Shown: positions 43,870 through 52,660 of the stretch, in pieces
Layout of the letters: each line of letters starts with the position of its first letter
Position numbering within the stretch: the stretch's first letter is position 1
Assembly: GCA_963712825.1 (NCBI GenBank)
Contig: CAVQJP010000013.1
Span: 124,001-188,000 of the forward strand
DNA: 64,000 nt
Direction: 5' to 3'
Source: AP-15 sp963712825
Lineage (GTDB): Bacteria; Pseudomonadota; Alphaproteobacteria; ATCC43930; CGMCC-115725
Made by a program: the position numbers and the translations under genes
The notes under the pieces: model-generated
Seen by the model: only the letters and a program-made list of their open reading frames with translations
The model's database searches: none
Told to the model about the DNA's origin: nothing

Positions 43870-44409
43870 CTATTTCAGGTGCTCCTGGAGGCGCGGCATC
43901 AGCTCGACAAAGTTGCAGGGGCGAAAGCGGTTGTCGAGCTGGTGGACGAGGATGCCCTCCCAGGCGTCGCGACAGGCGCTGGGCGAGCCCGGCAGCGCAA
44001 ACAGATAGGTGCCGCCGGCAACCCCGGCGGTTGCCCGGCTCTGGATCGTCGAGGTGCCGATCTTGTCGTAGCTGAGCCAGCGGAAGAGCTCGCCAAAGCC
44101 GGCGACCTCCTTCTCGTAGACGCTGTGAAACGCCTCGGGCGTCACGTCGCGACCGGTGACCCCGGTGCCGCCGGTCGCGATCACGACATCGATATCGGGG
44201 TCGGCGACCCAGGCGCGCAATTGCAACACGATCGCCTGCTGCTCGTCGCGCACGATCCGCCGCGCGGCGACATGATGGCCGGCATCCGTCGCCAGCTCGG
44301 CAAGGGTGTCGCCGGAACGGTCCTGCGCCGCGTCGCGGGTGTCCGAGACCGTCAGGATCGCGATGTTGACGGGCAGAAACCGGCGGTTCTGATCGAGTTG
44401 GCCCGGCAT
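43870..44409 (-). CDS. moaB: Molybdenum cofactor biosynthesis protein MoaB (MogA-like)
   Basis: A 179-residue MoaB/Mog-fold protein that adenylylates molybdopterin before metal insertion. NIAILTVSDTRDAAQDRSGD is the typical start, and IDVVIATGGTGVTGRDVTPE the substrate-binding loop; LFALPGSPSACRDAWEGIL closes the domain. The ATG at 44409 is chosen over 44427 because homology begins there. No other cofactor gene is nearby. Confidence 0.93.
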   Translation of the reverse strand: MPGQLDQNRRFLPVNIAILTVSDTRDAAQDRSGDTLAELATDAGHHVAARRIVRDEQQAIVLQLRAWVADPDIDVVIATGGTGVTGRDVTPEAFHSVYEKEVAGFGELFRWLSYDKIGTSTIQSRATAGVAGGTYLFALPGSPSACRDAWEGILVHQLDNRFRPCNFVELMPRLQEHLK

Positions 44410-44462
44410 GGCGACGCTCCCTTTCACGACGGCGTCAGCATAGCGGCATCAGGCGTTCGCGC

Positions 44463-45371
44463 CTAGCCGGGCGGCGGTTCCGGCGCCCAGAGTTCGTCCA
44501 AGCGGGCGCGCAACGCGAGGAGGTCGCGCCACGCCTCGCGCTTGCGCTCGGGCGCGCGCAGCAGAAAAGACGGGTGGAACATCGGCAAGGTCGGCACCGG
44601 CTGGTCGAGGCCGGGGATCGCGAGGTCGAACCAGCGCCCGCGCAGCCGGGTGATGCCGGGACCCGGCGGCAACAACGTCCGCGCCGCGGTGCCGCCGGCC
44701 AGCACCAGCACTTTCGGGCGGACGAGCGCGACGTGGCGCAGCACAAAAGGCAGGCAGGCGGCGATCTCGTCCATGGTCGGGGTGCGGTTGCCGGGAGGGC
44801 GCCAATAGATCGCGTTGGTGATCAAGACGCCTGACCGGTCGAGACCGATCGCCGCCAGCATGCGGTCGAGCAACTGGCCGGCGCGGCCGACAAAGGGGCG
44901 CCCGAGCCGGTCTTCGTCGGCGCCCGGCGCCTCGCCGACGATCATGACGGCGGCGGCGGGGTTGCCGTCGGCGAAGACGGTGTTGGTCGCGGTCTGCTTG
45001 AGGGTGCACCCGTCGAAAGCGGCGATCGCCGCCTCGAGCGCCGCCAGAGTGTCGGCACGTGCGGCAAAGAGCCGCGCCGATTGCGCCGCCTCGCCCGGCG
45101 CTTCGACAAGTGCTGCCGGCGGCGTCGCCGCGACGCTGCGGGCGACGGCGGCAGGCTCGGGTTCGAGGGCGGCGGGCTCGATCGCGGGGCGCGCCGCGAG
45201 CAGGCGCGGCGCGGCCGGTGGCGCTGCGCCCGGCGCTCGCGGGAGTGCGAGGCGATCTACGGGCTCGTCTCCGATCGCCTCGTCGGCACCCATTTCAAGA
45301 TACCAGCGCAGCAGCGCCAGCGCGGCTCGCGGCACCGTGGCCGGCTCGCCGGGATCGTCGCCGATCGCCAT
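44463..45371 (-). CDS. Uracil-DNA glycosylase, family 4-like
   Basis: A 302-residue protein with a variable Ala/Pro-rich N-terminal third and a glycosylase domain. Catalytic motif 1 is MIVGEAPGADEDRLGRPFVG, the middle motif is ITNAIYWRPPGNRTPT, and motif 2 is PMFHPSFLLR. Family-4 enzymes bind a 4Fe-4S cluster through four cysteines; only one (DGCTLKQTATN) is obvious at the usual N-terminal position, so the cluster may be altered or absent. It removes uracil from DNA in base-excision repair. Confidence 0.88.
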   Translation of the reverse strand: MAIGDDPGEPATVPRAALALLRWYLEMGADEAIGDEPVDRLALPRAPGAAPPAAPRLLAARPAIEPAALEPEPAAVARSVAATPPAALVEAPGEAAQSARLFAARADTLAALEAAIAAFDGCTLKQTATNTVFADGNPAAAVMIVGEAPGADEDRLGRPFVGRAGQLLDRMLAAIGLDRSGVLITNAIYWRPPGNRTPTMDEIAACLPFVLRHVALVRPKVLVLAGGTAARTLLPPGPGITRLRGRWFDLAIPGLDQPVPTLPMFHPSFLLRAPERKREAWRDLLALRARLDELWAPEPPPG

Positions 45372-45484
45372 CCTTGTCCTAACCCCGCGGTGCTCCGGGC
45401 GGCTTGGGCTTCACCCGCCCCGGGCGTTTAATAGCAGCTGGCTGTCGATAGCAGTTGGCTTAAGCGCTTGTCGGCACCGCAGTC

Positions 45485-45523
45485 AAAAAGCGGTCCCGGA
45501 CTGCATGAGTCCGGGACCGCTTT
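45485..45523 (-). terminator. Strong Rho-independent terminator
   Basis: A perfect stem of about 16 bp, AAAGCGGTCCCGGACT and AGTCCGGGACCGCTTT, with a short loop. On the minus strand it is followed by a T run (CGCTTTTTGACT). It lies 60 bp past the stop codon of the membrane-protein gene at 45583-46239. Confidence 0.85.
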
Positions 45524-45582
45524 ACTGGATGGTGGCTGTGCCGCAGGCCTTCCGCCACGAGGACAAGACCTGCGGTATGGGT

Positions 45583-46239
45583 TTAGGCGGTGGTGAACAT
45601 CCTCGTCACTGCACCGCTGAAGGTCGCGCTGACCATCAACAGCGCGGCGCCGACCGCGATAAAGCCGACCAGAACCAGGACCCATGAAGACATGAAGATC
45701 AAGGACAGGATGCCGAGCACGATCGCGGCGATCCCGACCATGATTTCCATGCCGCCGGCGGCGGCCGAACCTTGATGGGAAACGACCTGCACCTGACCCG
45801 TGGCGGTGACGGCGACCGGGGCGGTCCTCGGCCGCATCTGGATGGCCCCGCCCAGCAGCAGCGCACCGCCGAAAACGATCAGCGCGACCGGGATCAAATG
45901 GGGGGCGTTGATCCCGACCAGCGCCAGAACGCCCAGGACGATGCCGGTGATGCCGGTAAGGCAGTCGACCATGACCTCGCCGCCGACCTCGCTGGTCGGT
46001 CCGCTCGCCGCCAAGCCGGAGGGCGCGGCCTTGGAGCCTTCGGCGGCGCTGTTGAACGCTTGAACCATCAAACCGACGCCGATCACGATGGTGATGATCG
46101 CGGCTAAAATGGGCGCCGAGATGCCGGCAAGCGCGATCACCGCCAGCACGATTGCGGCGATGCCGGTCGCGCCCTCGGACAACAGTCCGAATGGTTCGGC
46201 TTCGGTTGCGAGGCCTCGCCCTTCAACATAAGTCGCCAT
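45583..46239 (-). CDS. Membrane protein with three internal repeats, unknown function
   Basis: A 218-residue, very hydrophobic protein. Three homologous units of about 42 residues, each a pair of membrane helices, cover residues 22-62, 92-133 and 164-205. They share the pattern GIxxIVLxVLxLxGI...GxALLxxA, seen as GIAAIVLAVIALAGI, GITGIVLGVLALVGI and GIAAIVLGILSLIF. Short polar linkers join them. This resembles HdeD/DUF308-like small membrane proteins in repeat style only. It has its own terminator and an AT-rich upstream region, so it is probably monocistronic. Confidence 0.7.
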   Translation of the reverse strand: MATYVEGRGLATEAEPFGLLSEGATGIAAIVLAVIALAGISAPILAAIITIVIGVGLMVQAFNSAAEGSKAAPSGLAASGPTSEVGGEVMVDCLTGITGIVLGVLALVGINAPHLIPVALIVFGGALLLGGAIQMRPRTAPVAVTATGQVQVVSHQGSAAAGGMEIMVGIAAIVLGILSLIFMSSWVLVLVGFIAVGAALLMVSATFSGAVTRMFTTA

Positions 46240-46412
46240 AGAACTCCTCCGTCATTAGCAGGCCCGTGCCGGTTCCGGTGTGCCGGCTGCACAGCGCCAA
46301 TGACCGAAGAACACAATAATGTCCTCGCAGGTTCCAACCGGAGCGTGCCCATCCCGATCATGATTACACGCTTTCATAGCCGAGGCGCAGTTAAACCTTA
46401 GGGATATAACCG

Positions 46413-46440
46413 CGCAATACAATCGGCAGTATTATATTGC
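46413..46440 (-). terminator. Possible AT-rich hairpin after the M20 gene
   Basis: GCAATACAATCGGCAGTATTATATTGC contains the inverted ends GCAATA and TATTGC. It starts just past the stop of the leftward amidohydrolase at 46450. It also contains TATAAT on the minus strand, so it could instead be a promoter element for the 45583-46239 gene. Confidence 0.35.
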
Positions 46441-46449
46441 AGGTGCCGA

Positions 46450-47790
46450 TCACGTTGGTGGAGCGGCATAACGTTCTATTTTGAACAAACCGCGCTGGTG
46501 CGCCAGGTAAGCCTCCTTGGTCATCGCCGGCTCGAACCGGTCGAGGACTTCCCGCGCCGCGGCGGCATCGGCGTAAAGCAGGTCGATCGCGGTCATTGCC
46601 AGCAGCTTGGCCGGCGTCACATAGCCGTGCTGCGGCTCGTTGATGCGCCAGTCGGCGGCGTGGGCATGGCCCTCGGCAGCGATGACATAGGGATGGATCA
46701 CCGGCATCAAATGGGCGAGGTCGCCCATGTCGGTCGAGCCGGTGCGGTGACCGCTGCTCTGGAAGGTGCCGGGGCCGAAAATCGTCTCGACATTGCCGCC
46801 GAAGATCTGCCCGAGCCGCTTGTCGTTGCGCTGCGGCAAATAGCCGGGGATGGTCTGGATCTCGACCTCGGCGCCGATCGCCATGGCACCGGCGCGCAGG
46901 CAGCGGTCAACCTTGCGGTTGGCGTCGATGATCGCTTCAAGCGAACCGCCGCGGACAAATGTCTCCATCGTGACCTCGGCCGGGACGACGCTGACCGCGT
47001 CGCCGCCCTTGGTGATGATCGGATGGATGCGGATCGTGTCCTTGTCCCAAAAGGTCTCGCGCTGGGCGGCGATCGCGTTCATCGCGATCATCGCCGCGTT
47101 GAGGGCGTTGACGCCGAGCTGCGGCGCACCGCCGGCATGCGCCGCCCGGCCGACAAAGCGGATCTGCTTGACGAGCGCGCCGTTCGAGGATTCGGCGATC
47201 GCCGAACGCACCTTGCCGGCGCCGGCCGAGCCCGTGTGGATCATCATCGCCATATCGACATTGTCGAAATGGCCTTTGGCGACAAGCTCCTGCTTGCCGA
47301 GCATGAACTCGATCTCGCCGCGGGCGACCCGGCCGAGCCGCTCCTCGACATCGATAAATTCCTCGGCCGGCACCGCAAAAAACACGATCTCGCCGGCAAG
47401 ATGCGGGGCGATCCCGGCGCCGGCCAGCCCGATCGCAGCGCCCAGCATGCCGGCGATCTGGGCATTGTGGCCGCAGCTGTGCGCGGCGCCAGTGACCGGG
47501 TCGGCGAGCGGGTGGTCCGAGGTCCGCAGGCTGTCGAGCTCGGCGACAAGCGCCAGCCGCGGCCCCGGCATCCGGCCGGCAAGCCGGCCCTGGACCCCGG
47601 TCAGCGCCAGACCCGTGCGCGGGGCTAATCCGAGCGCGGCCATTTGCCGGGCGACGAGGGCGGCGGTCGCGACCTCGTTAAACCCGGTTTCGGGATGGCG
47701 CAGGATGGTTTCGCCGAGGTCGATGATCGCCTCGGCATGGCGGTCGATCGCCTCACAAACCGCGCGTTTCACCTCGTCCTTGCTGGCCAT
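46450..47790 (-). CDS. M20 family amidohydrolase (AbgB-like)
   Basis: A 446-residue zinc amidohydrolase. RHPETGFNEVATAALVARQM opens the catalytic domain, AAHSCGHNAQIAGMLGAA carries the metal-site Cys-Gly-His, VPAEEFIDVEERL the catalytic glutamates, and SSNGALVKQIRFVGRAAHAG the dimerisation-domain entry. The pattern is nearer to p-aminobenzoyl-glutamate/aminobenzoyl hydrolases than to the other M20 protein in this window (32992-34173). The substrate is unproven. Confidence 0.9.
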   Translation of the reverse strand: MASKDEVKRAVCEAIDRHAEAIIDLGETILRHPETGFNEVATAALVARQMAALGLAPRTGLALTGVQGRLAGRMPGPRLALVAELDSLRTSDHPLADPVTGAAHSCGHNAQIAGMLGAAIGLAGAGIAPHLAGEIVFFAVPAEEFIDVEERLGRVARGEIEFMLGKQELVAKGHFDNVDMAMMIHTGSAGAGKVRSAIAESSNGALVKQIRFVGRAAHAGGAPQLGVNALNAAMIAMNAIAAQRETFWDKDTIRIHPIITKGGDAVSVVPAEVTMETFVRGGSLEAIIDANRKVDRCLRAGAMAIGAEVEIQTIPGYLPQRNDKRLGQIFGGNVETIFGPGTFQSSGHRTGSTDMGDLAHLMPVIHPYVIAAEGHAHAADWRINEPQHGYVTPAKLLAMTAIDLLYADAAAAREVLDRFEPAMTKEAYLAHQRGLFKIERYAAPPT

Positions 47791-48454
47791 GTGCTCTCCT
47801 GGTTGCAGCGGGTTCAGCCGATTTGCGGGATGATGAGGTCGAGGTTGCGCCGGCGCGCCGACCCGAGGCCGAGTATCCGGCCATTGGCGCCGCAGGGCAA
47901 CACGGGACCGCCGGGCAAATCGGCGGCCTGTCCGGGTCGGCGCCGCGGAAAACGTCCCGGCGGCGACACGAACCCGTCAGCATAATGTCATAACAGGGAC
48001 ATGCCGACCACCGGCACCCCGCGATACCGTCAGCTTCACGCCCTTTTTTTGAGCCTGAATTCACGTTTGTAGAAATACGTCAATAAATCGTCCTGAAAAT
48101 TGGGCGCACGCCTGGCCTACAGTCTGCTTGTTCCAAGATCGCCAGCCCCACATACTTCGCCTTGTCATGAATAAACTATGATTTTAATTGACATACATTC
48201 GAAACAAGTTAGGACTTTGTCAGTCTTTTTTTGGTTTTTTGGCTGATCACGAGCAACGGCAATCGCAGCTTTCGGGCGAAACACTGGGCGAGGTTGCGTT
48301 CTTTCCGGGAAAGGTGTGGCCGGGAGCAGCCGGCGCGGAGTCCCGGAAAGGTCCGGCGAACGCTCGTCTCGGCAGGTCGCGACTTCGATCGCGCCGGCCG
48401 GGAGACGGAGATCGCGGTCTCGCCGTGCCGGCAATTTGTGGAGGGAGCATCCCG
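47791..48454. other. AT-rich intergenic region
   Basis: From about 48050 to 48250 the base composition drops sharply, with T tracts (CTTTTTTTGGTTTTTTGG near 48227). TTGACA at 48188-48193 could be a -35 element, but no clear -10 follows. No gene is supported before the ATG at 48455. The shift suggests a boundary of acquired DNA or a promoter for the unknown gene that follows. Confidence 0.5.
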
Positions 48455-49309
48455 ATGGCGACGCGCATTTTTTCCAATATCGTCCCCGAAAACAACCTTC
48501 GCCTACCCGACGCGCTGACGATCAAGCACGGGCCAACCCGGCTGCTCGCGCGTTTTGTGCTTGAAAGCGACAAGGCAATACGGCAGCTCGGCATCAGCCT
48601 GCGTCTGCGCTACGACTTTTCCGAGCTGCTCCATATCAACAAGAAAATGGTCGCCAACGGCACTTGGTATCCTCTGATGAAGATGTTCAACCCCGAATAC
48701 TCCGATCTGCGGCCAGAGAATTCTTATTGGATTTCCGGCGAGGACGAGCATGGCGAGATAGTGCTGACTCATGCGGGCCGTGTCCATTACTGGCCAGATA
48801 CGAGCTTGGCGGACGAGGCAAATACGATGTTGTATGGCGGCCATGACGACGGCCGGCCCTGCGTGGTGACGGCGCCGGACGCATGGTCGGTAACCGGCGT
48901 CGTCCACTATGGCGGATCGGTTTGGGTGCGGCCCGATTTTCGCGGCAACCGTCTGTCCCGCCTGCCCGGACGACTGGGCCGGGCCTATGCCGCCTCGCGC
49001 TGGCCGCTCGATTGGGGGATTTCGATTGTGGCACCCGTTTTGTTGGAAAAGGGTGTGGCGCTGGGTTACGGCTACAAGCACGCTAGCCGCAGCATCTTCT
49101 TTCCCGGCGCGCCGACCGGCGCGGTCGAGAATGTCCTCGTCAGCGTCAGCGCGGCCGAAGCCTACGACGACTTTGCCGACATCCTGCTCAGGCTGGCCGC
49201 AGGCTCGGCGACCTCGAATTCACCATCCCCGTCTGCCAACCTTTTCGACATCATCGACACGAGCACTTCGTCCGATGACGTTTTCCAGGGCAGCAGCAAT
49301 CGCTCGTAG
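48455..49309 (+). CDS. Protein of unknown function, possible GNAT-like fold
   Basis: A 284-residue protein starting MATRIFSNIVPENNLRLPD. GGAGGGAGCATCCCG precedes the ATG at 48455. I do not recognise the family. The segment VWVRPDFRGNRLSRLPGRLG resembles the acetyl-CoA loop of GNAT acetyltransferases (V-x-P-x-x-R-G), and the preceding strands (GRVHYWPDTSL, TGVVHYGGSVWV) would fit that fold, but the match is weak. The Ser-rich C-terminus (SATSNSPSPSANLF) overlaps the end of the convergent gene by 148 bp. Base composition is lower in GC than in the neighbours. Confidence 0.7.
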   Translation: MATRIFSNIVPENNLRLPDALTIKHGPTRLLARFVLESDKAIRQLGISLRLRYDFSELLHINKKMVANGTWYPLMKMFNPEYSDLRPENSYWISGEDEHGEIVLTHAGRVHYWPDTSLADEANTMLYGGHDDGRPCVVTAPDAWSVTGVVHYGGSVWVRPDFRGNRLSRLPGRLGRAYAASRWPLDWGISIVAPVLLEKGVALGYGYKHASRSIFFPGAPTGAVENVLVSVSAAEAYDDFADILLRLAAGSATSNSPSPSANLFDIIDTSTSSDDVFQGSSNRS

Positions 49310-50139
49310 CGCGCTGTCAATAATTTTGGTTTTTTTGAAGCAATTTGGATGGCGGCAGTAACGCGGTCATAGCGCGGCTGGCCGCTGCCGGCCACGTTTT
49401 TGTAGAACTCCGAAACCCACTCGCCATATTCCTTGTCAGGCTGGTTCCCAACCTTCTCGCCGAGCCCGACAAGAGGGTAGTCGTTTTTGAGAAACATAAA
49501 ACCGTCGCCGATAAAACGAAATATCGGATCCACTTGGCGCGGCTTTACGCCAAAGATCATCATGCGCGACAGAAACTGATGCTGGATCGCAAACGAAATC
49601 ACACTGGGATCGAACTGTCCAAAGGAGCTCCGCCATTTGCGGATAATCGGACGGAGCCAGTTCTCCTCATCAGCGAACAAGGAGGAGTAATCCTGAGGTT
49701 CGACGAGAAATCTCTCCTCGGGTGCGGGCAAGAATTTCGGCGCACACAATTCCGACAGGCGCGTGACTACCAGCTCCGCTGACGGGAATATTTCGGACAG
49801 CCAGGTTCTCTCAAGATACCTGATGCGAAACAATTTGACTTTGGAGGTCAGCAATTGCTGCTGAACCGCGAGCAGCGCCGGCAGCTCGACGGTGTAGGGG
49901 TGAAGCTCGATCTCGACGACCGACTGGTCGAGGACCTGGAATTTTATAAAGCCCTGATTCTTCACCGCAAACGACACCGCGTCGTAATCCGGATCGGGGT
50001 CGCCGAGGGCGGCAAGAAACTCGCCGCTGTTTTCCAGCACCCATTCTCCGTCAGGCGTCACCAGCATGGAAAGGCGTTTCACCGCGAGCCTCGCGACAGT
50101 AAGAGCCGACCTCGAAACAGCGTATCCTCGCACATGCAT
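49162..50139 (-). CDS. Protein of unknown function, possible PAS-like core
   Basis: A 325-residue protein encoded in a locally GC-poor stretch. I do not recognise the family. The middle (RQVDPIFRFIGDGFMFLKND then a conserved-looking GEKVGNQPDKEYGEWVSEFY) resembles the first strands and helix of the PAS_5-type sensor domains of alphaproteobacteria; this is tentative. No membrane segment or signal peptide is seen. Its 3' end overlaps the convergent gene by 148 bp. The start is uncertain: the ATG at 50067 (MLVTPDGEWVLENSG) is also reasonable, and neither has a clear ribosome site. Confidence 0.65.
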   Translation of the reverse strand: MHVRGYAVSRSALTVARLAVKRLSMLVTPDGEWVLENSGEFLAALGDPDPDYDAVSFAVKNQGFIKFQVLDQSVVEIELHPYTVELPALLAVQQQLLTSKVKLFRIRYLERTWLSEIFPSAELVVTRLSELCAPKFLPAPEERFLVEPQDYSSLFADEENWLRPIIRKWRSSFGQFDPSVISFAIQHQFLSRMMIFGVKPRQVDPIFRFIGDGFMFLKNDYPLVGLGEKVGNQPDKEYGEWVSEFYKNVAGSGQPRYDRVTAAIQIASKKPKLLTARYERLLLPWKTSSDEVLVSMMSKRLADGDGEFEVAEPAASLSRMSAKSS

Positions 50140-51079
50140 TCGCTGTTGACCGATGCTACACCCTTAAAGGTTAAGTAGAGCTGAACAAAGCGGGTCCTCA
50201 GCCGCGTCAAAGCCGTTGGCGCTGCGTGCAAATGCGGGTCGCTCGTCTGCCGCGCAATTACCGCTGCGCCCCGGGGCGCGAGCAGTGGCCGGCAACGAAA
50301 TTTTAACCGATACCGGCTTATCTAGCGGCAAACCCGCGCCGCGACCGAGCGCCAGAAAATTTTCTCGAGGTAAGGGAAGCATTCGGCAGCCCCGCGGCGG
50401 TGGTCGCGGCAATGCCTAAACCGAGCCCCGTGCACTTTATAGAGTAAGTATTGACGCTCTGTTGATGTATTTCAAGACGCATATATGGCGAAAATAGTCT
50501 TTTCATCCACCTTGACCAGCTAATCGGAACGGCTTAATCTACCGCACGAAAATGCTGGGGATCCCGGCATTTTTTCCAGCTCAAAAAACCTTGCTCTCGA
50601 ACAGCAGGCCGGCTGATGTCTGGATCAAAGATTGAACTGGGCTAAATCGCTGATTGCCAAGTGCGGCGTACGATCCTCGGACGCTCCCATCATCCGTGCA
50701 CGAACAGAGCGCTGGCGGCCGCGGCAAATCGCTTGCTCGCGCTTGATCCCGGCAAAGCGATTCCGCACGGACATCGTCCTCGGTTCTTTACCAATTTGGC
50801 GATTTGTTTCAGGTGCGGCCGCGACACCAGCTCTGCCGACCAGACGCTCGCCCCCGTTGCGGTCTTCCGGGTGGAAACCGACGAGCACATCTGCGGCGGA
50901 TGCCGGCTTGCGCGAGCCTGACAACGAGGCTCGGGCGGCAGGTCAGGTGCCCCTCCTTGACCCGTCGGAGATTTGGCCGCCACGCCGTTTTCCGGGCGGC
51001 GGCCGCCGGCGCCAGGCTGGGCCCCGCTCCCCAGACCATTCGATCGCGCCGTGGTCTTCGCCGATCCGCTGGTAGCGCC
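50140..51079. other. Long intergenic region with no supported gene
   Basis: Several short open frames occur on both strands, but none has a good ribosome site, and their Arg/Pro-rich translations look like by-products of GC-rich sequence. A leftward frame at 50164-50412 (82 codons) is the least unlikely. The part at 50420-50600 is AT-rich and holds a hairpin terminator (50550-50576). What that terminator serves is unclear. Confidence 0.5.
50550..50576 (+). terminator. Orphan Rho-independent terminator
   Basis: AATGCTGGG, a loop of GAT, CCCGGCATT and then TTTTT. One G-T pair interrupts a 9-bp stem. The T run is on the plus strand. No rightward gene ends nearby, so it may close an unannotated small RNA or a short transcript from the AT-rich stretch at 50430-50540. 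Confidence 0.6.
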
Positions 51080-52606
51080 GTGGCCCACAAAATCGGACGG
51101 CAACCCCGAGCCCCGCCGCCGCAGCAGATTGCCGCGGCTGCAAAGGCGGGCGCGCCCGCGGGACGCCGCCTTGCCACCATCGCGGTGATGATCGCGACCG
51201 CGATGCAGGCGTTTGACGCCACGATCGCCAATGTGGCGCTGCCCCAGCTCGAACGCGGCCTAGGCGGCGGGATCGACCTCGGCTCCTGGGTGATGACAAG
51301 CTATCTCTGCGCCTCGGCCGTCACCGCGATCTTGACCGGCTGGCTGCGCCGCCGCTGGGGAGCGCGCCATGTCTTTGCAGCCGCGGTCGGGCTGTTCGTC
51401 GCCGCGTCGCTGCTGTGCGCGCTGGCCGACAGCCCGGGCGCGCTGATTTTCTTCCGCCTGATCCAGGGTGCGGCCGCCGGAATCATCCAGCCTTTGTCGC
51501 AAGCGACGATCCTCGACATCTACCCAAAGGCGGAGCACGGCCGCATGCTGGCGATCTGGGGCGCCACGATCATGGCGGGACCGATGCTTGGTCCTCTGTT
51601 CGGCGGGATCGTCACCGATCTGGCGTCGTGGCGCTGGATTTTCGCGATCAACGCCCCGATCGGGGCGGCGGCGCTGTGGGGACTGGGCGCGATCCCGTCG
51701 TGGACCGACCCGAACGGCGCCGGCCGGATCGACGCGGCCGGCATCGCGATGCTGTCCATCGCCGCGGGTTCGCTTCAGCTCGCGCTGCAGCGCAGCATCG
51801 GCGGCATCTGGCCGCCCGCGCTAGAAACGATCGGCGAATTGGTCGTCGCGGTCTTTGCCGGGGCGGCGATCGCAGCTCGCGCCAGCCAGGGGCGCTTTGT
51901 CCTGTTCCGGTTTGCCGTCTTCCAAAACCTTAACTTTGCGATCGCGGCTTTCTACAACTTTTTGATCGGGGCGACGCTGTTTACGACGATCGTCTTCATC
52001 CCGGCGCTGGGCGAAGGACCGTTCGGCTGGAACGCGATGCAAGCGGGTCTGGTGATCGCACCCCGCGGGGTCGGCACGATGGCGATGATGCTGGCGATCC
52101 GCCATGTCATCGACCGGGTGGATCAACGCCTGCTGCTGGCCTGCGGCGTGGTCATGACGGCGGGCGCGCTCGACCTGATGGCGCGCGTCCCGGCAGGGGC
52201 GGGTGCAGGCTGGCTCGCGGCAACCAGCGCCGCGCAAGGGATCGGGGTCGGCTTGCTGTTCACGCCGCTCGCCGCGCTTGCTTTTTCGACCCTGGCGGCA
52301 GAGCTGCGGGCTGACGGCGCCGGCGTCTACAGTTTGGTGCGGCAGCTCGGCTGCGCGACCGGCGTCGCGGTCATGACGGCGGTGCTGCAGACGCGAATGC
52401 ACACCCGCTTGACCGAGCTTCACGACCACGCCCGGCTGTTGGACCTTGGCCCGGCGGGACTGCATGCGGCGGGACAGCACGCGGCGGCGTTATTGGCTTA
52501 TGCCGACTGTTTTCGCCTGTTGGCGCTGACGACCGCGGCGATGCTCCCCGGCATTTTCTGGTTTCGCGTGGTGCGGCCGGACCGTCGGGCGGCAACCGCC
52601 GGGTAA
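51080..52606 (+). CDS. MFS transporter, DHA2 family (EmrB/QacA type)
   Basis: A drug/proton antiporter-like protein of about 509 residues with 14 predicted helices. MQAFDATIANVALPQLERGL is the classic first helix (motif D1, LDxTIVNVALP). WLRRRWGARHVFAAAV is motif A, LIFFRLIQGAAAGIIQPLSQ is motif B, and IWGATIMAGPMLGPLFGGIV is motif C. The start is uncertain: the frame is open far upstream, no ATG precedes the first helix closely, and a GTG at 51080 is my choice. No adjacent membrane-fusion (EmrA) gene is present. It may export toxic compounds. Confidence 0.87.
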   Translation: MAHKIGRQPRAPPPQQIAAAAKAGAPAGRRLATIAVMIATAMQAFDATIANVALPQLERGLGGGIDLGSWVMTSYLCASAVTAILTGWLRRRWGARHVFAAAVGLFVAASLLCALADSPGALIFFRLIQGAAAGIIQPLSQATILDIYPKAEHGRMLAIWGATIMAGPMLGPLFGGIVTDLASWRWIFAINAPIGAAALWGLGAIPSWTDPNGAGRIDAAGIAMLSIAAGSLQLALQRSIGGIWPPALETIGELVVAVFAGAAIAARASQGRFVLFRFAVFQNLNFAIAAFYNFLIGATLFTTIVFIPALGEGPFGWNAMQAGLVIAPRGVGTMAMMLAIRHVIDRVDQRLLLACGVVMTAGALDLMARVPAGAGAGWLAATSAAQGIGVGLLFTPLAALAFSTLAAELRADGAGVYSLVRQLGCATGVAVMTAVLQTRMHTRLTELHDHARLLDLGPAGLHAAGQHAAALLAYADCFRLLALTTAAMLPGIFWFRVVRPDRRAATAG

Positions 52607-52660
52607 CGGGCGGGGAACGGCGATCGGGCCCGCCCACGCCGCGGACAGGCGGTCCGGCTG

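Noticed and set aside
48188..48216. TTGACA promoter for the unknown gene at 48455
   Set aside because: No acceptable -10 hexamer lies 16-18 bp downstream, so it is not listed as a promoter.
50164..50412. Leftward 82-codon open frame
   Set aside because: It has no ribosome site and a low-complexity translation, with no support from neighbouring genes. It is mentioned only in the intergenic entry.
50804..51079. Longer N-terminus for the DHA2-type MFS protein
   Set aside because: The upstream translation is Arg/Pro/Cys-rich and has no membrane or signal character. The first real helix begins well after 51080.
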